DNA of 64,000 nucleotides from Sweltsa coloradensis (lineage: Eukaryota; Arthropoda; Insecta; Plecoptera; Chloroperlidae), in assembly GCA_024449915.1 (NCBI GenBank), contig JAMZAV010001447.1, forward strand, positions 1-64,000, read 5' to 3'. A program made the position numbers and the translations under genes. The notes under the pieces are model-generated. The model was not told the origin of the DNA. It ran no database searches and saw only the letters and a program-made list of their open reading frames with translations. Positions 24,301 through 39,700 of this stretch are shown here, in pieces (positions within the stretch are counted from its first letter, which is position 1; each line of letters opens with the position of its first letter).

Positions 24301-27300
24301 ATATATTATAAATTACCTTATATTCGTAATCAAAACGTCATCCTAACGTTATTAGCCCATAATAAATAATGCGGTCTAAAGGACCGCGCGCGACTACTAA
24401 CGTTACAAACAGGGGCGCGACTACTCTTGGGTTAATAAGAATGAACACAATTTGTGTACTTAAAACTTGTGATGTACATATTTAATTCAATATCCTTCCA
24501 ATGACGCAACAATAATTGTTTGACAAAACAAATTATTTGTTTTGTCCACCCATAGATATCTTACATGAACATGATGAAATCTTTTCTATTTCACTAAACA
24601 AAATACGGATTACGATAACCTTTGAATGTAAAGTTTGGGCCGAAAGAAGATTTTGTGCTTCCCCTTTGTTTGTTGTGCCAAGCTATCTAAAATACAGACT
24701 TCCATTATTTTTATTAGTAAGCACTAGGGATATAAATGGGAAATATTTCCACGGGAAATTTTCCGGAAATGGAAATATTTCCGGAAAATTTCCGAGTTTA
24801 TCTTTCCGGAAATATATTTTAAATTTCCCGCACAAAATGGAGCAAAGATGTAAAGGAATGAGGTGGGCAGTGCACTTGGAAATAATGCTAATATATAGTT
24901 TCCAAGCTCATGACACCCAGCTTCTTCCATTTCCCTTTTGTTCTTATTTTTATTACTTATGAATGAATGAGTTATGCATGTACCATGTGCACATCAAGTT
25001 GAATAGGCCCTAAAGTAATTCTTAAGTTATTCTTAATGCAATAAAATACCTAGATATTAACTGGCCACATGGTCCAAGCTTCCAAGGCCACAAAAAACAA
25101 GAAGAAGAAGGGTTGATCTACATGTGAATGTGACAAGTGACAAGTTCACATTGTATTAATTGTTTTAGTGTAGGCCTAGGCCTAGTTTGTAAGTTTGCAG
25201 TATGGGGAAACATCAAATAAACTAATAAGAAGTAGTTACTTTATAAAACAACCACAATTTTAACACTAAAATGATTCCTATGGGTGCAAGTTCTGTGCAA
25301 AACTGTATATCATGAATGTTACAAGGATGCGAAAGCACTTGGAGGGGTGTTTTAAATGTCCTTCAGATGTTAAGAAAAAGTTTAAGCTCACACAACACGC
25401 TACCAGTGGCAGTGGGTCTAATCATCCTGCATACAGACTCAGGTAACCGTATCCTTACACTCCACCACATTATATTTGCAATTTGCATGTATTTTAGGCA
25501 CGGAAATATTTCCGGAATTCCGGAAAATTTCCGAGATTTATCTTTCCGGAAATTTTACATCTCTAGTAAGCACATTCAAATACGACTTGAACCGAAGGAA
25601 TTTGTAATTTAAATTAACCGTAGTATTCGTTATTAGAACTAGGATCAGAGATTGCGGAGTGAAGTTAGTCTCACTCAGCTTGTTACGCAGAGCGAACATG
25701 TTGTAGTTGTGGCTTCTCGTGGTTTCAGTTAAGAAGGGGAGAAATAATAGAGGCTAGAACTGCCGCCTTTCTATCTTTTTGACTATGCCGTCGACTGTCC
25801 TTTACGCTCTCTACTTTAGATTGGAGCAACATTGTACTATAACTATTCTGTGGCGATTCAGAAAAGTGGTATATATAACTTAAGGCAACTTTATCTTCTT
25901 CTTTTCATATGCCCCATTTTTGGTTTACTGGGCCATCATGCTTTTTCTAGTTTTCCAGTAGAGACAGGCTTCTTTTTCCTCATAGTTCATGCCAAGTGGA
26001 AATTGTTCAGGACATCTTAAAATAGTGAAATATTACTTAGGCCATACAACTCTCCCGATACAGGCGTAGCAAAGAAACAAAACACAAACAGAGGTTTATC
26101 ATGGTTTAAACAAGTCAAGTTGTACAATTTTTTCAAAACATATACACATAAAAGTAAAATTGTGAACAAGAGGACTTGTATCGAATCGCACTGTGTTATA
26201 GAGATTGAAATGGACTTAAACCTGTTTTCCATAATATTCTAGATTTAAAATCAAGAAGTTTCATGTAAGCTACTAACTAACCCGTTTTTGAAAATAACTT
26301 AACTTGGGCCTATATCACTTTTCCAAATCACCACACAATTAATCTGCCCTAAAATCAAATTAAATCATGTTGTACTATTAAGTTAAGAAACGAATTAGGC
26401 TGATGTTAAGACTTTAGACCTGTTACGTGAGTGATAATATTCCTTGACCCATTCCACTCGTTAACCCCTATATACACCTCAAGTACTCAATGATAGTTGC
26501 AGCCATCTGACGATACTTACAGTGATGTTGAAAGTTGCCCCAATGGCGAAACCCAATCCCTCGGCGACTACGGAACATATTATTCCAATCAGCGAAAATA
26601 TTCCGAATCTGTACAGTTCCATTGGCAGACCCCACATGAAGTACACTATGCTCAGGAAGATCATACTATAAATTATCTGGAACAAAAATGATAAAATTAT
26701 TATTTATTAGGGTTGCCGTGCGATAATCGATATATCGATCGATACGATTATTTCCCGAAACGATCGATAATCGGAATTTCTCGCCCGCCCGAGAATTTGA
26801 ATTTACCGCCCGCTCTGCAGAACTTCATAAAATAGTACCAGTCAAGACATTAATCGCTTTATTCCGTGAAAAATGCGTCCACTGCGAGATCTACAACACT
26901 CGTAAGGCGTGAGGTACGAAGCGCCTGCACTGTGCAATATAGGCCACCAGCATGACGCGTGTGTGTTACGGGCCGGCCCGGCTCGGGCGGCAGGCAGCCG
27001 GGCTGCATTCCTGCGCCGCATCAGGCGCTGATTGCACAACCTCGGCGCGTCACGGCCAAGCAAGGTCAACAAGTATATCCACAATTGGTTGCAGAAAATG
27101 AGCCTTAAAGATCCATTCCGAGACGCAAGTCCGAAACGTGAAAAATGGGAGATCCAAAACATGGATTCCAATTTTGGAAATTCCCACCAAATTGTTTATC
27201 TTATGATAAAACCAAATATACCTGCACGTTCACATTGATTTAAACGTTGATATCCAGTATGGAAAATTGCGTTAAAAAATCTATTCACTTGGAATAAATT

Positions 27301-30300
27301 CCCGAAGTTGCAAAATTGAGTAAATATGGAGAATTCACGAAATTTTTATTCAATACCAATTAATTAATTTAGGAATACGCCTACTGGATGTCATAGATTG
27401 ATTGTTTATTAAAGTTGGTGTGAAATATCATACTAATGTTATTAACCGTTTACCCAGAAAATCCAGAAAGCTGAGCCCTTTAAACTCGTTTCCGCGCCAG
27501 CCTCAGCGACTCCTCTTAAATGCACAAGCTTAGGTGTTCATGATTGCAGCTGAATGGTTTGTAATGACATTACAAAATTTTGCATGACTGGTAATAATGA
27601 ATGTTTCTATTAATATCCACACTTGGTTGCAAAGAATTTGGAAATGCGCGTACTACTGGATCTCCTAGATTGATTCTTTGTCAAAGTTCACATGAAATAT
27701 GATAACGATGTTATTAACCATTTACCCTGAAAAAGCAGAAAGCTGAGCGCGTGAACTCTACTCTCTGCCAGTCTCAGCGACTCTTGTTAATAGTTTATGC
27801 CAGGGTTGCCGTTTTTGCGGATTTTATCCTCTTTTACGGTTTTTAAGGGTACCTCGCGGACATGAGGATTTTCGGACAGATTGGCGGATTTTCTACTGTT
27901 ATTGGGAAGTACATGAAATTCAATTAATAATTAGAAATCCTGCCAACAAAACCAATTTATTTATCATTACGTGACAACCTACACTTTTTACCCCAAGCGG
28001 CAGATACGATGTCTAAAAACACGTGTGAACTATCAAGATTTAAACAGTTTTTGTTAGTTGTACTATACTAGCAAGCAGTGAGCGATGCCATGCGTGGGAG
28101 ACAGCCAATGCGGTACCTGAAGCATTGAGATTGGTTCCCCTCGTCTCCCGAGCTTTACGAGGTAGTTTTTATTTGGCGGAACGAGTGTGTTAGTTGAGAA
28201 CCGACTTCGGTTCCGGGTATTTTGAATTGCGTGCGTAAGTCACGCCTTCTCGCCAGTAGAAGGCGCTGCCACAAGATTTCCGGCCGGACGGCTACACTCG
28301 CTGCTAGTTCCACACTTGTGCGCACTACAGAGGAAGCTTTGCTTGTGTTGATACCGCTATGTTGATCGTTTCTCCCGAGTTTGACGACCAGTGTTCGACT
28401 ATCTATATAAAACTCGTCACACGACCTTAAGACTGACGCAATGTTTTTGTTCACACTAAAGTTACACTATTTTGTAATATAATTGGGCTAGGACCTTAAG
28501 TTTCTCACTTTCGGTATTATTCGAGGCAATTAGTATGCCTAATATGCTCCGTAATTCGTAATATTGTTTTGCAGGTGCAGTGCAATCGAAATAAGACGTT
28601 AACTACAAATCGTTATGACTGATTTAACCCTACTTTTGCCGTGAACAGTCGTATTTTTAATCGACGCTCTTCAAGTTAGTAACGAGTTTAGTGTTAACAA
28701 ATTAATGCGACTTCCGTTCAAGACTTGCGATCGCGGCATTTATATTTTATTTTTGGTCCGTGTTGATTTTTCCGATAAAATGAGTGAGCATAACCTATTT
28801 AAGTGATCGCGCTTCGGAGATGGAAGATGATATTGGTTAGGGGCCTTGGTTGCTGTTTTAGAAATTTATTTTATTTATTTATTGTTTAAACAAACTATCG
28901 GGAACCAAAACCAAAACCTAGAACCGCACATCCCTACTATACAGTACTACCAACTTACTTTGATCGGTATCGTTGAGATTGAGAGCGCACAGTAGTACGA
29001 AGTGAAGTTGTACCACCTGTTGAAGTGTTCACGCTTCATCAGTTTTACATCTAGCGGATCTGGAAACATAAAACAAGATCAATCAATAAACCTTTATTTC
29101 ATTTTTAACAAGTGTAGGCATAAATTAACTGTTTTACACGAGCGTGGTGAATAAATTATTTTTACTTTTTTTGTTGTGTTAGTTTGTACGTGTGTGAGTT
29201 CCATTATTGACAAATTCTCAGGATATTCATAAACGCTTGGAAATTAGACCTTGTAGTACTATGCCCCTTCGCAAACGGGTGCTTCAGCCGCATTGATGGG
29301 TAAGCGTTTTTTTTTAATGTTTAACTTTAAGACTTTACTTCTGATATGGTATGTAAAAGTTCTATTTTCCAAACAAGTATTATCTTGTCTTTGTACTAAA
29401 AACACCATGGGTCTAAGAAAACTAGGGGAAAATCTGTTCAACTTAATTACTGTGCAAGGTGTCCTAGCAATAAAATGGCTGCCCTTTGGAATGTAGAATT
29501 TAAAATTTTAATAATGATTATAAATACGTGTTTTTTTAAAAGCATAAGCCCCCTTGAAGGACATAGTTATTAATTCATAGCAATTGTCGTAAAAATTTGC
29601 TCCGACTAGGATTCAAACCAAGAACCTTTCAGTTGGGCTTTACACGCAAAGCTTTTCACAGTTTGCGCCACCGTAGTACCGGCCCTAACTGCTATGAATC
29701 ATCAACATAGTAGGCCGTGTGAATGACTCACTCCTCATAGTTCTCTGGCAAGGCTCTTTTGGATCATCTAGACTGGGCTGGTACTATGGTGGCCCTATGA
29801 GTATGAGAAAGTGGCAGTGCAAAGCCCAATTGGTAGAGCTATGGCACACTATGCCAGAGGTTCTGGGTTCGAATCCTAGTCGGGGTAAACTTTTACGACA
29901 ATTGCTATGAATTAATAACTATGTCCTTAAAAGCGGGCTTAAATGCTAAACAAATCTTGTAGGCCTATTCATAATACCAGCTTCATAACTATAGACTAAA
30001 TCAAAAGTCAAACATGACAATCAATAATATTGATCAATTATCAATTTGACAATTATCAATTTTTCTGTGATCGGAGGTATCCTCCTCTCAGCCCCTGTTG
30101 CTGGAACAAAGCGGTCATTGTTATCATGTTATTTTTAATCTTGGTATTCTGACCAATTATATGGACATCACTATCAGCAATGACCTAAAAATTAATTCAT
30201 TCTGTTTTTAATTTCAAGAATTATAGGTACTTAATTCTATGTTCAAGTTCATTCACAACGAACGAATTTAAACGAAGGTTTTACGTTGAAAATGTAGCTT

Positions 30301-33300
30301 TATACTACTAGTACTAACTGAATGAATGAAACAGGACATTTATAATGCGTTCTATTTACACTCTGATTTCAATATGTCAACACCACCATTTGGCTCCCTC
30401 GCGTGCTGTTTACACACACCACTGCAATCAGGGATATTCTTGGCATCATCCAATTAAAAATACAACCCAAGCCAGAAATGTTTGCGTGTAGCCATGACCT
30501 ATAATGCAGTTTGCTGTTTGACTACCATTCCCCTCACTTGCCAACAAAATACCACTTTGTAATATCTTAGCTGGCAATCAATAGTAGGTAGGTATTTCTA
30601 AACTGTCGTCAACTGGTGATTAACTGATTAATGATTATATTACTTTTTCAAAACTGGTGAATGTTGAAATTATTATGGTGACATTATTGGCACTGTTATA
30701 GACTAGATACTGTGTATGATATAGTAGTACAATAATAACTTAGTAATAATAATTAATAATCATCCTTGCTTGGCGCTTGCAGTGTTTGCTTAAGCTTAAG
30801 GTAAATTGATAAATATATGTATTTAGTTTCAATAAACATAGACAACCCTGCCAGATTATAGGTACCGGTAGTTTTCAAAACATAATCTGATATACTAGGA
30901 AAACGCTGGACGTTGATAGATGAGGGCTATAGCCATGTTTTACTCTGCATTGAACTTGATTGTTGTTTAAAGTTTAATCGATAAGGAAATTCAATTAAAC
31001 ACGGTCTTATACTTTTTTATTCAAGAAACAATATTATAAATGGATAAAATACTATTGAAAACAGTTTTTATGAAGTACGAGGTTAGATTGTAAGTCCTAC
31101 TCAATATCCCACAAAATTTTTAAGAAACCTTGAGCCTGGATATTCGGTACACCTTGGCCACTGCCGTGCATTCACCGCCTGACATTTAAACATGATTCAA
31201 TAATAATGATTTATTTCAGAACAAAAGCCATTGTTGTTAAATTATATGCTACACATTTTCAGCTTATTTTCCATTGATTATTTCTTGTATGTTTCAATCG
31301 CAACAGATTTTGTAGAAAATGTTAACAGCTCATTTAAAACTGGTTGAGGACGTTTAAAATTTCATTGCAATGGGTTCAGTGGTTCGACCGTTCTTCGACA
31401 GACAAACAGACTGAAGAAACACAAAAACAAATTGAGTCCAATGTTAGTTACGTTAATAAATTACAGTAAAAAATTAAATATCCCGCCGTAATGCATAAAA
31501 GTATCATCCATTTGATAGGTTGACTGGAGTTAAAAATTGTAGTGCATTTATAATTTAAGAACTAGTTAATAATAATCGAAACAGTGGCTACATTTGCAAA
31601 CAAGTGCCCCTTGCCTCCTAAACCACTCAGTAACGCCAATAAAACAATCCCTACTACAACTGTAAAATTAACAAATAAACATTCATTAGTATTATACAAT
31701 ATTGGCCAACACTGGGTACTTACAAGTAAGGATAGGAACTAGTAACCACGTGTAAGTGTGGAATACGATGATGGCGATACAGCACTTGAGATGGACGAAC
31801 CAATTCTTGCTGTTGTCCGCTGTATCCCAGAATATGGTGCCTATTAAGAGTCCACATAGTATATGGTGGAAGAGTTGAATCGACAGGCCAGTCTGTAACA
31901 CAAGAGCAATTACATTAATATCAGAGTAAATACTAGTAACTAGTTTGTTGGTTCCCTTCAGAATTATCTCGTATAATATACCCATCTGAACCCGGGATAG
32001 TTTGATTCAGAGCATGTCTGTGCTCATCGTAGAAATATGGACAATCTGAAATCAAGTCCAGCCAGGTACCCTCTTGTGGTTTTGAACTTTTAGTGCTGGA
32101 CATGATAATCTTCCCGTAAGCTAGAGGCACTTGAGCCCCAACTTCCCCTGCACGCCTCTTAACAGGTATAGTGTACACATATGTTAGCGTTTCCTCATCG
32201 CGAAGGCAGTGTGGGCGTGTTCAGAAAACATTGCGTGGCGGCAAGCTGTGACTACCGCCAAACCCCAAGAAAAAGACTCGCTCTCTCGTCCGCCGAGGCT
32301 CGGTGAGGAGACTCCGACATCCTTGTGTCTGTGTTTTTACCGTAGGATCCAGTTTAACAATGTGGGTATCGATCTTAAATATCTTGAAACCGGAATCTGT
32401 AAGCTATCTAATTTATATTTAATACACTTTACTATCATTCAAAACCATCGTTCATGTGATATTAATTCATCTTGACCTACCGAAAGCCTACACCGTGGCA
32501 CGTACCCGAATCCCTTGTCCCGACATCATCACCTCAATATTGGAGGTTGTGTTTAGAAGGACGTGTGTTTACACATGGATATGCCCCCCACCCAAATCAT
32601 TGAGATTAGAGTGGCAAAAATGACAGAAGTAAGTCACACAAACTTAAAAACTATTGAAACTTTAACGTGTAAATTTACACGTGTTTTACGAGACCAAAAT
32701 GATAAATGCATTTGTTTGCACGCTAGTTGAACGTTAAATAATTCATAGGTTTAAAGTCAATTTGGTAATTATTCTTAGAATAGTACAACAAGAACTGTTA
32801 CGGTTACGGGATTATCCAACATACGGATAGACTGTCAAAGGATCGCTTTTGTTGGTGGTGCTGGGTTAAGAAATTGTCTCTTTTTCAAAAGAGGCTAGCC
32901 CTGTCCCCCTAACCTCAGTGTCCTAATTATTTATATTTGATTCATCTACTTATATTCTTTTTTCACTTCAAAGTTCAAATTGTTAATAGTAATATACAAT
33001 TTGAATATGTTATCAAAATTGTCGTCTTACTATTGGCTACATTGTTGTAATACTAGGAAAACACCACTGTAGACGAGTGAGCAAGTCATGACGTGTTGAG
33101 TAGCCGGGAACATTTGCATTTGATTTATATATAAAGTATAAATGATAGGGTATTGAGTTAAGTTGGGGCGGGTCAACTGTAAGGTCATAATGCGCCACTC
33201 TAGCCTGATAGGCTAGGGAGGAAAGACCCATGCAGTCTAGATCCAGCCTTAGGTAGGGGGAGGAACGGGAATGTAACCGGGTACTCAACACATTGCTCGC

Positions 33301-36300
33301 TCACTCGTATAACAACGACATTGGCGTTTTCCTAGTTAAAAAAACTTTGTACAATTGTTATCACAAAATAAGTTTTATTGAACACCTGAATTTAAACAAT
33401 TTCAACACTACCATGGGTAAAAAAGAGGTTTTGTAATATATGAATAACAACAGCTTTGTCTATCTAGGCCTACATTATATTAAGTCCATCACATATCAAA
33501 ATTAAAGTCTTTTATCTGCAGCTCCGGCATTTGAGGTTTTATTTGTGCGATGACTCCATCTGCAAGAGGAATGACGAACAAGCTCTTAAGACGAGGTAGG
33601 TACTGTCTATTATAAATATGTAACATGTATTTGAGAATAAAAGCACATCTGAATCTGAATCTGAATCTGAATTATCAAACTTAAATGAAAATGTTCCTGG
33701 GTAGGGACTCAACACATGACTCGCTCACTCGTCTAACAACGACTTTGGCGTTTTCCCTAGTCTACTTGGCTAAGGCGCACTTATACCCAAAATGTGGGAG
33801 ACCTGGGTTCAAACCCCTGGTAGGAAAAGATTTTTTAATTTCTGGATTGTATTTAAAAAATTATAAAACATGTTTTGAATTGGAAAACATAGCCAGTACA
33901 AAATACGAGTAAAGATTGCAAGGTTTACTCAATGTCCCAGCAGAATTTAGGGGATCCTTGGTAGTGCCAGATTCAATAAACCTTGGTCACTGCTGTGCAT
34001 GTTATCACTGCCTGACAAAAATTATTCAATAAAAATGACTTCTCCAAGAACAAAAGCAATTTCACGCCTATTTTTCAATTAATTATGTCTTGTTGGTTAA
34101 AATCACAACGGATTGTGCTCATTTTGTTAGCAGTTCTCAGTTGCCTAGTCACGGATGTCTGTTTAAAATTTCAGCTCAATCTATCTGGCCGTTCGGCCGT
34201 ATGGGACCGGACAAACAAACAAGACTGATATTTAACATACAGACAATTATAGTCACGACCAAGGCCCGTTCAACTTGTGTTGAGACTACGTTCGCTGCAC
34301 TCACTCGTCTAATCACTGTTTCAAATATTTTTTTACTACTGTTCATATTTTGCCTTCATTTATGTTATTAGTTTTTTTAGTTGTCCTCCTTTCTTAATCA
34401 GTTTTTCTTTCTACAACTGAATAGGATAGAGATAGACATTAAATAAGTAGGGTACAGTGAATTGCCTACAAACTAATGCGCCATTAAGTGTCTGACCTTG
34501 TTTCTCGATATCTGCAGCATCATTCTCGATAAGATAATGTAGAACTGCGAACAGGTTGTAATGGGGTAGTCGTTTTGTTTCGTGGGTTTTACCGACTTCA
34601 CGAATGTCGTTGTTGAGTCTTCTTTATCACAATCATGAGTTTCTTCTGAAAACAAAACAATAATAATTGGTGTTTATTTCAAATTTGACAAGCTTATGTA
34701 GCAGACATGTATTTAAAATATGAAAATAAACAATATCCAAAAGTTTTAAATGTTTTGGAGGAAATTTAGAGGTAACACACGTGGTCCAGAATGTACGTGA
34801 AATTCACTGAATTTGGCGATCGACTTTTAATTGGGCATATTTTCTTTTAAGAAACATTTAAACTTTAGACATTTATTTTTAAGATTTTTGTTGTTGTGAA
34901 TGTTTTTTATTTAAAATTATTATAGACGGGCTATATTGAAGTCGTATAAAACAATATTATTCACAAATACTATGTTTTTGTTTAAAAAATTAAACATCCT
35001 ATTACCAAGTGGATGCTATGCACTGCGACAAGTTTATCCAGGAAGGTCAAGTAAAAACTGGAGATTATATAAATTGAAACCCTATGTATTTGTTTACTTG
35101 TCTATCCTCGTTCTAAAATTTACAGCTACCGGTACCGGTACTAGGCTTACACTTGTTTTAAGTTTGTATAATAATTGGATGAAATGGAGCCAGAGATAGG
35201 TATGTTCATCTCATCTGAATAATTGGGCACAAGATTGGCAAACAGTTTTTTTAACACGCTATTTAAAGGTCTATGATAATGAAAGGATTTCTGTGTAATA
35301 GATCATAATTGTTTTCTCCTTGACAGAAAAAGTGGGACAAAGATGTGTGTACTTTATGCTAGTAGTAATCAATTTGTCCTCTGTAAAAATTACTTTCTCA
35401 AGTTAGGATTTTTGTGGACTTTTTCCCATCTATCTAATCTAAATCGATCGAGTCCCACACTGGCTGCCCTGAGATCCACAACTCCCGCCGGAGTTTCCCA
35501 CTCAATCGGCGTACAGTCAAGTGCAGCGATCTGGCGGACGACAAATGAACTATCACAATAGGGATGCATCAAAATGCCGTACTCTTTTAGAGGGGGCCTG
35601 AGTCCAGTCTTGGCGAGGAACGTGTTCCTTTTTTTGGAACTTTAATGGGAACGCGTTCCTTTTTTACGTCAGGAACTTGTAATGTGGAAAGTTGCTATTT
35701 CGTGGTAAGTTGGAACAAATTTAATGTTTCTTTGTAAGTTCCTTTCGCTGTCGTAATCCTGTCTAATTCTAGTACTTTACATCCTAAACTACAGTATAAA
35801 AAATATCTAGTGATTTCTTGTGTTTTCGAAAATGTCTCCTACCCTTTGTTAGATTCCAAGTGGTGGAAGCAGACGAATTCCTTGGAAAATTTTAAGCAGT
35901 TTTTACTATTTTTCACTATACTAAATAACTGTAATGATAAATCAACTCTTTCCTATTACGTTTATTATTACGTAGATCAGTTATTTTAAAAGGAACGTGA
36001 AGGAACTAAGTTCCTTTTGAGGAATGTCTCAGTTCCTTTTTTTTTTTGAAAAGGAATAGGAACTTGGTTCAGTTTCTTTTTAGGCAAAAGTAACTTAACT
36101 TTTCAAAGTTCCTTTTTTGGGGGAACTTGCCCAAAACTGGGCCTGATTACGAACTCGAATTCTGCCTATTTACGCAGGCCGAAAATTACATCCAGATACT
36201 AGATAGGCCCTAGCAGCATTAAAAAGTAATCAACCAGTTTCGTTCCTTTTGAGAAAGTTGTAATTTTGTATTTTTGAACAATAACAAGAACCATATTCTT

Positions 36301-36731
36301 TTTTGATGGCATTAAATCAACTTCATTTAACAAATTTATTTATTTTGGGCAACTTATCCAAGGTAATTTATATCCGTTCAAATAATAACAATCGTGTACT
36401 TACCAACCCCCAGTTTCCCGTTGCCTAATGCTTCAGGCATCTTGTGCTGTGGACTGCCGTTCCTTACGCCATCAGACAAGTTCTCGTTTGTTGATCCTTT
36501 CCAGATAATTTTACCGTTGTCTATCTCCGAAGAAAGAATTTGGATGTTGTTAGCTTCTTCCCCATCCGTGACTTCGATGACTAAAACAATAAAACCAAAG
36601 GATTAGCAACTACTACTAATAATTAGTGCTGGGCAGTGGGCACCAGATAATCTATTATTGGATGAGCGTAGCGAGCGAAGCGAGCGAAGCGAAGATTCCA
36701 TTTCACTACACTGGAGAAAAAAATCCGGAAT

Positions 36732-36773
<42 letters not shown>

Positions 36774-39700
36774 TATTTTTGTGTGTTTGTTAACACGATT
36801 CCGGCTAAACCGATACTCTGATTGCGATGAAATTTTATGGAGGCCTTCGAAATCTCTGAACTTAGAACTGCCACGTTTTTGAGCGCAATCGGGAAATTTT
36901 TTCTTATAAAAAACGCAATTTTACGATTTTTTTCGATTTTTTAAAAATTTCTTCGACTTATAACACCTACACGCTTTATCCGATTGTAATGATTTTTTCA
37001 CAGAACCTTAATTTTATGAATTAAGATATTCGTGTAAAATTTGAGCGTAATCGAAAAATTATTTCTCATGAAAATCGAAATTTTACGGGTTTTTTCTTTT
37101 TTAAAACAATTCTTTGACTTATAACACCTACATGCTTTATCCGATTGTAATGATTTTTTTACAGAACCTTAATTTCATGAACTTATATATTCGTGTTAAA
37201 TTTGAGCGCAATCGAATAATTATTTCTTATGAAAATTGCAATTTTACGATTTTTTATTTTTTTAAATTACGATTTATTAAAAAAATTAAGTTAATTTTTT
37301 ATTTTATTTAATTTAATTAAAAAAAATCTTCGACTAAGTAATAATTTTTTCACAGAACAACAGAAAATCTGCGTAACACATGGCAGCTCAATGCACCAAT
37401 TACGCTCATCCAACAACGCGGCGGGACTTAAGCGTTTTCCTAGTGTAGATTCGATTTATAAGTACAAAAAGCAATGTAATGGGAATTTTTGCAATATTCT
37501 TCAATCCAGGTGTCACAAAGCGTTTGTATGATTGTTGGATGAGCGTAGCGAGCGAAGCGAAGATTCCATTTCACTACACTGGAGAAAAAAATCCGGAATG
37601 TTTTTTTTTTTTTTTCTTTCTTTCTTTCTTTTTTTCTGTATTTTTGTCTGTTTGTTAACACGATTCCGGCTAAACCGATACTCCGATTGCGATGAAATTT
37701 TATGGAGACCTTCGAAATCTCTGAACTTAGAACTGCCACGTTTTTGAGCGCAATCGGAAAATTATTTCTCATGAAAATCGCCATTTTACGAATTTTTTCG
37801 ATTTTTTAAAAATTTCTTCGACTTATAACACCTACATGCTTTATCCGATTGTAATGATTTTTTCACAGAACCTTAATTTTATGAATTAAGATATTCGTGT
37901 GAAATTTGAGCGCAATCGAATAATTATTTCTTATGAAAATCGCAATTTTACGATTTTTTCCTTTTTTAAAATTACGATTCATAAAAAAATTAAAAAATAA
38001 AGTCAATTTTTAATTTAATTTAATTTAATTTAAAAAAATGATTCGACTTTGTAATAATTTTGTCACAGAACAACAGAAAATCCTCATAACACATGGCAGC
38101 TCAATGCACCAATTACGCTCATCCAACAACGCGGCGGGACTTAAGCGTTTTCCTAGTAATAAACAATGATCAATTGTTAGTTGGATGAGCGTAGCGAGCG
38201 TAGCGAGCGAAGCGAAGATTCCATTTCACTACACTGGAGAAAAAAATCCGGAATGTTTTTTTTTTCTGTATTTTTGTGTGTTTGTTAACACGATTCCGGC
38301 TAAACCGATACTCTGATTGCGATGAAATTTTATGGAGGCCTTCGAAATCTCTGAACTTAGAACTGCCACGTTTTTGAGCGCAATCGGGAAATTTTTTCTT
38401 ATAAAAAACGCAATTTTACGATTTTTTTCGATTTTTTAAATTTCTTCGACTTATAACACCTACACGCTTTATCCGATTGTAATGATTTTTTCACAGAACC
38501 TTAATTTTATGAATTAAGATATTCGTGTGAAATTTGAGCGTAATCGAAAAATTATTTCTCATGAAAATCGAAATTTTACGGGTTTTTTCTTTTTTAAAAC
38601 AATTCTTTGACTTATAACACCTACATGCTTTATCCTATTGTAATGATTTTTTCACAGAACCTTAATTTCATAAATTAATATACTCGTGTTAAATTTGAGC
38701 GCAATCGAATAATTATTTCTTATGAAAATTGCAATTTTACGATTTTTTATTTTTTTTAAATTACGATTTATTAAAAAAATTAAGTTAATTTTTTATTTTA
38801 TTTAATTTAATTTAAAAAAAACTTCGACTAAGTAATAATTTTTTCACAGAACAACAGAAAATCTGCGTAACACATGGCAGCTCAATGCACCAATTACGCT
38901 CATCCAACAACGCGGCGGGACTTAAGCGTTTTCCTAGTTATAGATAATTGTAAGCAACACACCAATGCAGATTGACAATGTTATTGTGTGACTTTGTTGA
39001 AAATTTTCACAGAATGATTCGATTTGAAAAACACAATCAATGTAAGGAAAATTACAACAATGGGTCATAAAAAAAATAACAAATAATAACTATTATAATT
39101 TTCAAAAAACATGTATCTTAAGGTGACCAAGAAAATAAAGTGGTGTTTTATCAATTTAATAAAAAGAACCTGGGACATACACTTCAGTTCAATATAAATA
39201 AGAAAATATTTATGACATGCTTTATTATTGAGTTATTTCAATACCGAATGCGGAGTAAGTATTTTATTATTTCTGATAATTGTAAATGTACTGTTTTTAC
39301 ATTCCTTTTGTTTTGTTAAAGGGCCACTACCTATTCAAAACAATGCATGAGAGACAGAATGAAAATGATTTTTATTTCAAATTGCTTTAATGTGGCTGTT
39401 CACTCTCACCCTTAGATTCAAGTGGTGGCTAACGGTTGACGCGCCCTTAAATCAAATTAGATTCTAATTAGATTTACTTATCTGTTCAGTAAATGAAACT
39501 GATTTATAACGGAGGACACAAAAACGACACTTACAAAATATGCTCCACATTGTTCCACTATTTTTCTATTACCTTGAAAGTTGAGCTTTAAATTCCCAAT
39601 CAGCCAGAAATCCATGAACTACATATGTTCTTGCATTTTGATTTGTTTGTTTGTTTTTCCTTATTGAATACTGCTTGCTCAATATAAAAGTTTAAACACA

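Noticed and set aside
33600..33675. Possible CRISPR-like or satellite array from repeated CTGAAT
   Set aside because: Only about four 6-bp units, without spacers; a microsatellite tail.
36658..37784. Open frames with long Phe or Lys runs
   Set aside because: They are translations of the T-runs in the Helentron-like elements.
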